From Diadema setosum (lineage: Eukaryota > Echinodermata > Echinoidea > Diadematoida > Diadematidae): a stretch of 64,000 nucleotides of DNA. The notes under the pieces were generated by a model, which had not been told where the DNA came from, did no database searches, and saw only the letters and a list, made by a program, of their open reading frames with translations. The stretch is from the NCBI GenBank assembly GCA_033980235.1, contig CM067065.1, forward strand, positions 2,919,847-2,983,846, read 5' to 3'. The position numbers were made by a program, and so were the translations under genes. Below are positions 38,282-50,221 of this stretch, in pieces; the stretch's first letter is position 1, and each line of letters opens with the position of its first letter.

Positions 38282-40369
38282 TCATTTCAATATACCCAAG
38301 TCCTCATAGGCAGGTATATATGCCCTTAGTCCACGTAAGCATGTGGAAATATTACTAAGTTGTGACACCAAGCTGACAAATTTCATGATATTACTATAAT
38401 CATTGTTTCTTTTGTAGGGCATTATGACAAGGTACAGGACAGCTTTCAAGGCTCTGCTCAGTAGAGTTGCACCTTTGCTGACCTCATTAAGGTGCCTCTC
38501 TTGTGTGAACAAGAGCTTGTGAAACCATCAGCACACACTCTGTTGATACCTCACATCTGATCAAAAGTTTGCATTGTTCAATGTCACTTTTACCTGTGAA
38601 AATGGAATACATGTAATCCTTGACTGCTTTACATTAGCTGGTTCACCAACTTGTGACTTCCCTGTCAACGCTGTAAAAGAATCAAGATTTTGTAGCTTTG
38701 TAGACTCTCCCAAATACTAGCAGAAGGAATGGGTAAACAATATCATTTTCTATTCAGGTGTGTCAAGTTTTTTGGATGGTCAAGTCTGGATGGAAAAGAT
38801 GGTTTGTGTGATAGGACTTGAAATAAGGTGCACCATATGTAATAGGACATTTTAGCTTTCCAACTTGTTTCATCACATTACACCATGCTGATCAGGTTCA
38901 TACAGCCAAGTCATCATAGGCAGGTGTATATGGCTTTAGTCCTCGTAACCAGGTGTAAATATTACTAAGTTGTGACACCAAGTTTATGTATTTGATAGTT
39001 TTGATATATTATTGTTTCTTTCATTTGTAGGGCGTTCAAACGTGGTACGTGACAGCTTTTTGTAGCTTTGTAGACTCTAACAAATACGAGCAGGAGGAAT
39101 GGGTAAAGAATATCATTTTCCATTCAGGTGTGTTAATAAGTTTTTTTGGATGGTCACATCCTCATAGGCAGGTGTATATACTGATAGCCCTCCTAACAAG
39201 GTGAAGGCAGGTAAATGCCAAGCATCTTTTGTCCATGTGGTATGAGGAAGTAGAAACCATCCTGTAGTCATAACCTGCAAATTTAATGAAATAAGGTATT
39301 AAATTCAGGTGTAATGTCAAAATAACTCCAGAAATGACCCTATGTGCTATTAACTTCAATAAGTATTCAGGTAGGGTAGTTTAATTATCAGCTCTTTGAC
39401 GATTGCATTGCCCTACAAAACCGTGAAAACATGGTTTGCGTGATAGGGCTTGAAATATAGTGTAACATATATAATAGGACATTTTAGCTTGCGAACTTGT
39501 TCCATTACATTACACCATGCTGATGAAGTTCTTATAGCCGAGTCATCATAGGCAGGTGTAAATGGCTTTAGTCCTCGTAAGCAGGTGTAAATATTACTAA
39601 GTTGTGACACCAAGTTTATGTATTTCATAATTTTAATAAATTATTGTTTCTTTAATATGTATAGTGTAGGGCGTTCAAACATGGTACGCGACAGCTATCA
39701 CAGATCTAGTGCTCAGTATTTTTTTTTTTGGCATTTGTGACCCCTTAGGTGTTTCTCTTGTTTGGAACAAACGGGTTTCTGAGCCCATCAGGACACACTT
39801 TGATACCTTGCACTCGATTAAAGTTTGCATCGTTTGATTCGCCATAATAGTTAACAGTAGAAAGGGGATGCATGTAGTGCTTGACAGCTTTTGTACAGGT
39901 GGATCAGCAACCTTATTGTTCTCTGTCCATGTGCTAAAAGAATCTTCTCATTGTAGTAATGTATAGGCTCTACAAACCTAGTGGGAGGAATGTGTTAATG
40001 GGTGTATTTGGATACTCAAGTCCTCATAGGCAGGTGTATATACTGCTAGCCCTCCTAACTAGGTGAAGGCAGGTATATGTCATGAGTCTTTTGTCCACGT
40101 GGTCTGAGGAAAGAGATCCATTCTCTAGTCATAACCTGCAAATTTATGGAAATAAGGAATAAAATTCAGCTCTAATGTCAAAATGACACCGAAAATTTCC
40201 TTACGTGATATTGACTTGAGAAGTATTCATGTGAGGTAGATTAGTTATCAGCTCTTTGACAATTGCCACGCCCTTCAAAGCCATGAAAATATGATTTGTT
40301 TAGTAACGACTTTACAAACTGTGATAGTACAGGTTTACAGACCAATTTATCAAATAAGATATATGCTGA
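38282..40369 (+). repeat. 2.09-kb unit 9 (2088 bp, T11)
   Basis: Complete unit. It shares gttcttatag and cttgtttggaac with unit 8, and tatttgatagtttt with unit 10. Confidence 0.9.
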
Positions 40370-42458
40370 TCATTTCAATATACCCAAGTCCTCATAGGCA
40401 GGTATATATGCCCTTAGTCCACGTAAGCATGTGGAAATATTACTAAGTTGTGACACCAAGCTGACAAATTTCATGATATTACTATAATCATTGTTTCTTT
40501 TGTAGGGCATTATGACAAGGTACAGGACAGCTTTCAAGGCTCTGCTCAGTAGAGTTGCACCTTTGCTGACCTCATTAAGGTGCCTCTCTTGTGTGAACAA
40601 GAGCTTGTGAAACCATCAGCACACACTCTGTTGATACCTCACATCTGATCAAAAGTTTGCATTGTTCAATGTCACTTTTACCTGTGAAAATGGAATACAT
40701 GTAATCCTTGACTGCTTTACATTAGCTGGTTCACCAACTTGTGACTTCCCTGTCAACGCTGTAAAAGAATCAAGATTTTGTAGCTTTGTAGACTCTCCCA
40801 AATACTAGCAGAAGGAATGGGTAAACAATATCATTTTCTATTCAGGTGTGTCAAGTTTTTTGGATGGTCAAGTCTGGATGGAAAAGATGGTTTGTGTGAT
40901 AGGACTTGAAATAAGGTGCACCATATGTAATAGGACATTTTAGCTTTCCAACTTGTTTCATCACATTACACCATGCTGATCAGGTTCATACAGCCAAGTC
41001 ATCATAGGCAGGTGTATATGGCTTTAGTCCTCGTAACCAGGTGTAAATATTACTAAGTTGTGACACCAAGTTTATGTATTTGATAGTTTTGATATATTAT
41101 TGTTTCTTTCATTTGTAGGGCGTTCAAACGTGGTACGTGACAGCTTTTTGTAGCTTTGTAGACTCTAACAAATACGAGCAGGAGGAATGGGTAAAGAATA
41201 TCATTTTCCATTCAGGTGTGTTAATAAGTTTTTTTGGATGGTCACATCCTCATAGGCAGGTGTATATACTGATAGCCCTCCTAACAAGGTGAAGGCAGGT
41301 AAATGCCAAGCATCTTTTGTCCATGTGGTATGAGGAAGTAGAAACCATCCTGTAGTCATAACCTGCAAATTTAATGAAATAAGGTATTAAATTCAGGTGT
41401 AATGTCAAAATAACTCCAGAAATGACCCTATGTGCTATTAACTTCAATAAGTATTCAGGTAGGGTAGTTTAATTATCAGCTCTTTGACGATTGCATTGCC
41501 CTACAAAACCGTGAAAACATGGTTTGCGTGATAGGGCTTGAAATATAGTGTAACATATATAATAGGACATTTTAGCTTGCGAACTTGTTCCATTACATTA
41601 CACCATGCTGATGAAGTTCATATAGCCGAGTCATCATAGGCAGGTGTAAATGGCTTTAGTCCTCGTAAGCAGGTGTAAATATTACTAAGTTGTGACACCA
41701 AGTTTATGTATTTCATAATTTTAATAAATTATTGTTTCTTTAATATGTATAGTGTAGGGCGTTCAAACATGGTACGCGACAGCTATCACAGATCTAGTGC
41801 TCAGTATTTTTTTTTTTTGGCATTTGTGACCCCTTAGGTGTTTCTCTTGTGTGGAACAAACGGGTTTCTGAGCCCATCAGGACACACTTTGATACCTTGC
41901 ACTCGATTAAAGTTTGCATCGTTTGATTCGCCATAATAGTTAACAGTAGAAAGGGGATGCATGTAGTGCTTGACAGCTTTTGTACAGGTGGATCAGCAAC
42001 CTTATTGTTCTCTGTCCATGTGCTAAAAGAATCTTCTCATTGTAGTAATGTATAGGCTCTACAAACCTAGTGGGAGGAATGTGTTAATGGGTGTATTTGG
42101 ATACTCAAGTCCTCATAGGCAGGTGTATATACTGCTAGCCCTCCTAACTAGGTGAAGGCAGGTATATGTCATGAGTCTTTTGTCCACGTGGTCTGAGGAA
42201 AGAGATCCATTCTCTAGTCATAACCTGCAAATTTATGGAAATAAGGAATAAAATTCAGCTCTAATGTCAAAATGACACCGAAAATTTCCTTACGTGATAT
42301 TGACTTGAGAAGTATTCATGTGAGGTAGATTAGTTATCAGCTCTTTGACAATTGCCACGCCCTTCAAAGCCATGAAAATATGATTTGTTTAGTAACGACT
42401 TTACAAACTGTGATAGTACAGGTTTACAGACCAATTTGTCAAATAAGATATATGCTGA
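40370..42458 (+). repeat. 2.09-kb unit 10 (2089 bp, T12)
   Basis: Complete unit. It has the tatttgatagtttt variant but not the unit 8/9 markers further along. Confidence 0.9.
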
Positions 42459-44547
42459 TCATTTCAATATACCCAAGTCCTCATAGGCAGGTATATATGC
42501 CCTTAGTCCACGTAAGCATGTGGAAATATTACTAAGTTGTGACACCAAGCTCACAAATTTCACGATATTACTATAATCATTGTTTCTTTTGTAGGGCATT
42601 ATGACAAGGTACAGGACAGCTTTCAAGGCTCTGCTCAGTAGAGTTGCACCTTTGCTGACCTCATTAAGGTGCCTCTCTTGTGTGAACAAGAGCTTGTGAA
42701 ACCATCAGCACACACTCTGTTGATACCTCACATTTGATCAAAAGTTTGCATTGTTCAATGTCACTTTTACCTGTGAAAATGGAATACATGTAATCCTTGA
42801 CTGCTTTACATTAGCTGGTTCACCAACTTGTGACTTCCCTGTCAACGCTGTAAAAGAATCAAGATTTTGTAGCTTTGCAGACTCTCCCAAATACTAGCAG
42901 AAGGAATGGGTAAACAATATCATTTTCTATTCAGGTGTGTCAAGTTTTTTGGATGGTCAAGTCTGGATGGAAAAGATGGTTTGTGTGATAGGACTTGAAA
43001 TAAGGTGCACCATATGTAATAGGACATTTTAGCTTTCCAACTTGTTTCATCACATTACACCATGCTGATCAGGTTCATACAGCCAAGTCATCATAGGCAG
43101 GTGTATATGGCTTTAGTCCTCGTAACCAGGTGTAAATATTACTAAGTTGTGACACCAAGTTTATGTATTTCATAGTTTTGATATATTATTGTTTCTTTCA
43201 TTTGTAGGGCGTTCAAACGTGGTACGTGACAGCTTTTTGTAGCTTTGTAGACTCTAACAAATACGAGCAGGAGGAATGGGTAAAGAATATCATTTTCCAT
43301 TCAGGTGTGTTAATAAGTTTTTTTGGATGGTCACATCCTCATAGGCAGGTGTATATACTGATAGCCCTCCTAACAAGGTGAAGGCAGGTAAATGCCAAGC
43401 ATCTTTTGTCCATGTGGTATGAGGAAGTAGAAACCATCCTGTAGTCATAACCTGCAAATTTAATGAAATAAGGTATTAAATTCAGGTGTAATGTCAAAAT
43501 AACTCCAGAAATGACCCTATGTGCTATTAACTTCAATAAGTATTCAGGTAGGGTAGTTTAATTATCAGCTCTTTGACGATTGCATTGCCCTACAAAACCG
43601 TGAAAACATGGTTTGCGTGATAGGGCTTGAAATATAGTGTAACATATATAATAGGACATTTTAGCTTGCGAACTTGTTCCATTACATTACACCATGCTGA
43701 TGAAGTTCATATAGCCGAGTCATCATAGGCAGGTGTAAATGGCTTTAGTCCTCGTAAGCAGGTGTAAATATTACTAAGTTGTGACACCAAGTTTATGTAT
43801 TTCATAATTTTAATAAATTATTGTTTCTTTAATATGTATAGTGTAGGGCGTTCAAACATGGTACGCGACAGCTATCACAGATCTAGTGCTCAGTATTTTT
43901 TTTTTTTGGCATTTGTGACCCCTTAGGTGTTTCTCTTGTGTGGAACAAACGGGTTTCTGAGCCCATCAGGACACACTTTGATACCTTGCACTCGATTAAA
44001 GTTTGCATCGTTTGATTCGCCATAATAGTTAACAGTAGAAAGGGGATGCATGTAGTGCTTGACAGCTTTTGTACAGGTGGATCAGCAACCTTATTGTTCT
44101 CTGTCCATGGGCTAAAAGAATCTTCTCATTGTAGTAATGTATAGGCTCTACAAACCTAGTGGGAGGAATGTGTTAATGGGTGTATTTGGATACTCAAGTC
44201 CTCATAGGCAGGTGTATATACTGCTAGCCCTCCTAACTAGGTGAAGGCAGGTATATGTCATGAGTCTTTTGTCCACGTGGTCTGAGGAAAGAGATCCATT
44301 CTCTAGTCATAACCTGCAAATTTATGGAAATAAGGAATAAAATTCAGCTCTAATGTCAAAATGACACCGAAAATTTCCTTACGTGATATTGACTTGAGAA
44401 GTATTCATGTGAGGTAGATTAGTTATCAGCTCTTTGACAATTGCCACGCCCTTCAAAGCCATGAAAATATGATTTGTTTAGTAACGACTTTACAATCTGT
44501 GATAGTACAGGTTTACAGACCAATTTGTCAAATAAGATATATGCTGA
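42459..44547 (+). repeat. 2.09-kb unit 11 (2089 bp, T12)
   Basis: Complete unit with private substitutions (cacgatattac, cacatttgatc, ccatgggcta). Confidence 0.9.
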
Positions 44548-46638
44548 TCATTTCAATATACCCAAGTCCTCATAGGCAGGTATATATGCCCTTAGTCCAC
44601 GTAAGCATGTGGAAATATTACTAAGTTGTGACACCAAGCTGACAAATTTCATGATATTACTATAATCATTGTTTCTTTTGTAGGGCATTATGACAAGGTA
44701 CAGGACAGCTTTCAAGGCTCTGCTCAGTAGAGTTGCACCTTTGCTGACCTCATTAAGGTGCCTCTCTTGTGTGAACAAGAGCTTGTGAAACCATCAGCAC
44801 ACACTCTGTTGATACCTCACATCTGATCAAAAGTTTGCATTGTTTAATGTCACTTTTACCTGTGAAAATGGAATACATGTAATCCTTGACTGCTTTACAT
44901 TAGCTGGTTCACCAACTTGTGACTTCCCTGTCAGCGCTGTAAAAGAATCAAGATTTTGTAGCTTTGCAGACTCTCCCAATTACTAGCAGAAGGAATGGGT
45001 AAACAATATCATTTTCTATTCAGGTGTGTCAAGTTTTTTGGATGGTCAAGTCTGGATGGAAAAGATGGTTTGTGTGATAGGACTTGAAATAAGGTGCACC
45101 ATATGTAATAGGACATTTTAGCTTTCCAACTTGTTTCATCACATTACACCATGCTGATCAGGTTCATATAGCCAAGTCATCATAGGCAGGTGTATATGGC
45201 TTTAGTCCTCGTAACCAGGTGTAAATATTACTAAGTTGTGACACCAAGTTTATGTATTTCATAGTTTTGATATATTATTGTTTCTTTCATTTGTAGGGCG
45301 TTCAAACGTGGTACGTGACAGCTTTTTGTAGCTTTGTAGACTCTAACAAATACGAGCAGGAGGAATGGGTAAAGAATATCATTTTCCATTCAGGTGTGTT
45401 AATAAGTTTTTTGGATGGTCACATCCTCATAGGCAGGTGTATATACTGCAAGCCTTCCTAACAAGGTGAAGGCAGGTAAATGCCAAGCATCTTTTGTCCA
45501 TGTGGTATGAGGAAGTAGAAACCATCCTGTAGTCATAACCTGCAAATTTAATGAAATAAGGTATTAAATTCAGGTGTAATGTCAAAATAACTCCAGAAAT
45601 GACCCTATGTGCTATTAACTTCAATAAGTATTCAGGTAGGGTAGTTTAATTATCAGCTCTTTGACGATTGCATTGCCCTACAAAACCGTGAAAACATGGT
45701 TTGTGTGATAGGGCTTGAAATATAGTGTAACATATATAATAGGACATTTTAGCTTGCGAACTTGTTCCATTACATTACACCATGCTGATGAAGTTCATAT
45801 AGCCGAGTCATCATAGGCAGGTGTAAATGGCTTTAGTCCTCGTAAGCAGGTGTAAATATTACTAAGTTGTGACACCAAGTTTATGTATTTCATAATTTTA
45901 ATAAATTATTGTTTCTTTAATATGTATAGTGTAGGGCGTTCAAACATGGTACGCGACAGCTATCACAGATCTAGTGCTCAGTATTTTTTTTTTTTTTTGG
46001 CATTTGTGACCCCTTAGGTGTTTCTCTTGTGTGGAACAAACGGGTTTCTGAGCCCATCAGGACACACTTTGATACCTTGCACTCGATTAAAGTTTGCATC
46101 GTTTGATTCGCCATAATAGTTAACAGTAGAAAGGGGATGCATGTAGTGCTTGACAGCTTTTGTACAGGTGGATCAGCAACCTTATTGTTCTCTGTCCATG
46201 TGCTAAAAGAACCTTCTCATTGTAGTAATGTATAGGCTCTACAAACCTAGTGGGAGGAATGTGTTAATGGGTGTATTTGGATACTCAAGTCCTCATAGGC
46301 AGGTGTATATACTGCTAGCCCTCCTAACTAGGTGAAGGCAGGTATATGTCATGAATCTTTTGTCCACGTGGTCTGAGGAAAGAGATCCATTCTCTAGTCA
46401 TAACCTGCAAATTTATGGAAATAAGGAATAAAATTCAGCTCTAATGTCAAAATGACACCGAAAATTTCCTTACGTGATATTGACTTGAGAAGTATTCATG
46501 TGAGGTAGATTAGTTATCAGCTCTTTGACAATTGCCACGCCCTTCAAAGCCATGAAAATATGATTTGTTTAGTAACGACTTTACAATCTGTGATAGTACA
46601 GGTTTACAGACCAATTTGTCAAATAAGATATATGCTGA
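44548..46638 (+). repeat. 2.09-kb unit 12 (2091 bp, T15, 6T site)
   Basis: Complete unit. It shares its haplotype with unit 7 in its first half, and gaaccttctc and atgaatctttt with unit 13 in its second half. Confidence 0.9.
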
Positions 46639-48729
46639 TCATTTCAATATACCCAAGTCCTCATAGGCAGGTATATATGCCCTTAGTCCACGTAAGCATG
46701 TGGAAATATTACTAAGTTGTGACACCAAGCTCACAAATTTCATGATATTACTATAATCATTGTTTCTTTTGTAGGGCATTATGACAAGGTACAGGACAGC
46801 TTTCAATGCTCTGCTCAGTAGAGTTGCACCTTTGCTGACCTCATTAAGGTGCCTCTCTTGTGTGAACAAGAGCTTGTGAAACCATCAGCACACACTCTGT
46901 TGATACCTCACATCTGATCAAAAGTTTGCATTGTTTAATGTCACTTTTACCTGTGAAAATGGAATACATGTAATCCTTGACTGCTTTACATTAGCTGGTT
47001 CACCAACTTGTGACTTCCCTGTCAACGCTGTAAAAGAATCAAGATTTTGTAGCTTTGCAGACTCTCCCAATTACTAGCAGAAGGAATGGGTAAACAATAT
47101 CATTTTCTATTCAGGTGTGTCAAGTTTTTTGGATGGTCAAGTCTGGATGGAAAAGATGGTTTGTGTGATAGGACTTGAAATAAGGTGCACCATATGTAAT
47201 AGGACATTTTAGCTTTCCAACTTGTTTCATCACATTACACCATGCTGATCAGGTTCATATAGCCAAGTCATCATAGGCAGGTGTATATGGCTTTAGTCCT
47301 CGTAACCAGGTGTAAATATTACTAAGTTGTGACACCAAGTTTATGTATTTCATAGTTTTGATATGTTATTGTTTCTTTCATTTGTAGGGCGTTCAAACGT
47401 GGTACGTGACAGCTTTTTGTAGCTTTGTAGACTCTAACAAATACGAGCAGGAGGAATGGGTAAAGAATATCATTTTCCATTCAGGTGTGTTAATAAGTTT
47501 TTTGGATGGTCACATCCTCATAGGCAGGTGTATATACTGATAGCCCTCCTAACAAGGTGAAGGCAGGTAAATGCCAAGCATCTTTTGTCCATGTGGTATG
47601 AGGAAGTAGAAACCATCCTGTAGTCATAACCTGCAAATTTAATGAAATAAGGTATTAAATTCAGGTGTAATGTCAAAATAACTCCAGAAATGACCCTATG
47701 TGCTATTAACTTCAATAAGTATTCAGGTAGGGTAGTTTAATTATCAGCTCTTTGACGATTGCATTGCCCTACAAAACCGTGAAAACATGGTTTGCGTGAT
47801 AGGGCTTGAAATATAGTGTAACATATATAATAGGACATTTTAGCTTGCGAACTTGTTCCATTACATTACACCATGCTGATGAAGTTCATATAGCCGAGTC
47901 ATCATAGGCAGGTGTAAATGGCTTTAGTCCTCGTAAGCAGGTGTAAATATTACTAAGTTGTGACACCAAGTTTATGTATTTCATAATTTTAATAAATTAT
48001 TGTTTCTTTAATATGTATAGTGTAGGGCGTTCAAACATGGTACGCGACAGCTATCACAGATCTAGTGCTCAGTATTTTTTTTTTTTTTTGGCATTTGTGA
48101 CCCCTTAGGTGTTTCTCTTGTGTGGAACAAACGGGTTTCTGAGCCCATCAGGACACACTTTGATACCTTGCACTCGATTAAAGTTTGCATCGTTTGATTC
48201 GCCATAATAGTTAACAGTAGAAAGGGGATGCATGTAGTGCTTGACAGCTTTTGTACAGGTGGATCAGCAACCTTATTGTTCTCTGTCCATGTGCTAAAAG
48301 AACCTTCTCATTGTAGTAATGTATAGGCTCTACAAACCTAGTGGGAGGAATGTGTTAATGGGTGTATTTGGATACTCAAGTCCTCATAGGCAGGTGTATA
48401 TACTGCTAGCCCTCCTAACTAGGTGAAGGCAGGTATATGTCATGAATCTTTTGTCCACGTGGTCTGAGGAAAGAGATCCATTCTCTAGTCATAACCTGCA
48501 AATTTATGGAAATAAGGAATAAAATTCAGCTCTAATGTCAAAATGACACCGAAAATTTCCTTACGTGATATTGACTTGAGAAGTATTCATGTGAGGTAGA
48601 TTAGTTATCAGCTCTTTGACAATTGCCACGCCCTTCAAAGCCATGAAAATATGATTTGTTTAGTAACGACTTTACAATCTGTGATAGTACAGGTTTACAG
48701 ACCAATTTGTCAAATAAGATATATGCTGA
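46639..48729 (+). repeat. 2.09-kb unit 13 (2091 bp, T15, 6T site)
   Basis: Complete unit. It shares ccaattactag with units 7 and 12, and gaaccttctc and atgaatctttt with unit 12. Confidence 0.9.
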
Positions 48730-49913
48730 TCATTTCAATATACCCAAGTCCTCATAGGCAGGTATATATGCCCTTAGTCCACGTAAGCATGTGGAAATAT
48801 TACTAAGTTGTGACACCAAGCTGACAAATTTCATGATATTACTATAATCATTGTTTCTTTTGTAGGGCATTATGACAAGGTACAGGACAGCTTTCAAGGC
48901 TCTGCTCAGTAGAGTTGCACCTTTGCTGACCTCATTAAGGTGCCTCTCTTGTGTGAACAAGAGCTTGTGAAACCATCAGCACACACTCTGTTGATACCTC
49001 ACATCTGATCAAAAGTTTGCATTGTTTAATGTCACTTTTACCTGTGAAAATGGAATACATGTAATCCTTGACTGCTTTACATCAGCTGGTTCACCAACTT
49101 GTGACTTCCCTGTCAACGCTGTAAAAGAATCAAGATTTTGTAGCTTTGTAGACTCCCAAATACTAGCAGAAGGAATGGGTAAACAATATCATTTTCTATT
49201 CAGGTGTGTCAAGTTTTTTGGATGGTCAAGTCTGGATGGAAAAGATGGTTTGTGTGATAGGACTTGAAATAAGGTGCACCATATGTAATAGGACATTTTA
49301 GCTTTCCAACTTGTTTCATCACATTACACCATGCTGATCAGGTTCATATAGCTAAGTCATCATAGGCAGGTGTATATGGCTTTAGTCCTCGTAACCAGGT
49401 GTAAATATTACTAAGTTGTGACACCAAGTTTATGTATTTGATAGTTTTGATATATTATTGTTTCTTTCATTTGTAGGGCGTTCAAACGTGGTACGTGACA
49501 GCTTTTTGTAGCTTTGTAGACTCTAACAAATACGAGCAGGAGGAATGGGTAAAGAATATCATTTTCCATTCAGGTGTGTTAATAAGTTTTTTTGGATGGT
49601 CACATCCTCATAGGCAGGTGTATATACTGATAGCCCTCCTAACAAGGTGAAGGCAGGTAAATGCCAAGCATCTTTTGTCCATGTGGTATGAGGAAGTAGA
49701 AACCATCCTGTAGTCATAACCTGCAAATTTAATGAAATAAGGTATTAAATTCAGGTGTAATGTCAAAATAACTCCAGAAATGACCCTATGTGCTATTAAC
49801 TTCAATAAGTATTCAGGTAGGGTAGTTTAATTATCAGCTCTTTGACGATTGCATTGCCCTACAAAACCGTGAAAACATGGTTTGCGTGATAGGGCTTGAA
49901 ATATAGTGTAACA
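48730..49913 (+). repeat. 2.09-kb unit 14, truncated
   Basis: It matches the first 1.18 kb of the unit, then stops at gtgtaacatatg where non-repeat DNA begins. A 2-base loss near 49154 (gactcccaaa instead of gactctcccaaa) opens the 81-codon frame at 49022-49267 by chance. Confidence 0.85.
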
Positions 49914-50110
49914 TATGAAGAGTTTGTTTGCAAAAACCGATAAGTCCATATTTGTCAAATGGAGATATTTGCCATTGAAGGTCAAGAAATATAAAGAGAA
50001 TAATAAGAAAATTTTTGCTTCTTTTGACCATAACTTCAAAAATGTAACTTTATATGTAGTGACCAATATATCATTTAAAATGTATTATTTTGTACTTTAT
50101 GACAGAGACC
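49914..50110. other. Non-repeat segment replacing the C block
   Basis: About 200 bp of A/T-rich DNA stands where the linker end and C block should be. It has no similarity to the monomers by eye. It ends at agagaccggtacgtgac, where the array resumes. It marks the right edge of the homogenised core. No terminal repeats were found. Confidence 0.65.
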
Positions 50111-50144
50111 GGTACGTGACATGGTACGTGACATGGTACGTGAC
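50111..50144 (+). repeat. 12-bp triplication ggtacgtgacat
   Basis: Three consecutive copies, at 50111, 50123 and 50135 (the last one partial), of the donor-like motif that occurs once in normal monomers. Confidence 0.9.
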
Positions 50145-50169
50145 AGCTATCACAGGTCTGTTCAGTAAC

Positions 50170-50170
<1 letters not shown>

Positions 50171-50204
<34 letters not shown>
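50171..50204 (+). repeat. (TG)17 microsatellite
   Basis: 34-bp TG tract, followed immediately by gcatttctgacccctta and the left end of the 1073-bp element. Confidence 0.95.
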
Positions 50205-50205
<1 letters not shown>

Positions 50206-50221
50206 ATTTCTGACCCCTTAG

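Noticed and set aside
49022..49267. An 81-codon plus-strand frame overlapping the protein-like segment
   Set aside because: It is open only in this copy because of a private 2-base deletion (gactcccaaa). All sister copies have a stop at the corresponding place. It reflects decay, not a gene.
24539..49805. A 65-codon minus-strand open frame repeated in each 2.09-kb unit
   Set aside because: It lies antisense to the A block and linker, shows no domain, and its frame is not preserved in the older monomers. It is best explained by repeat copying.
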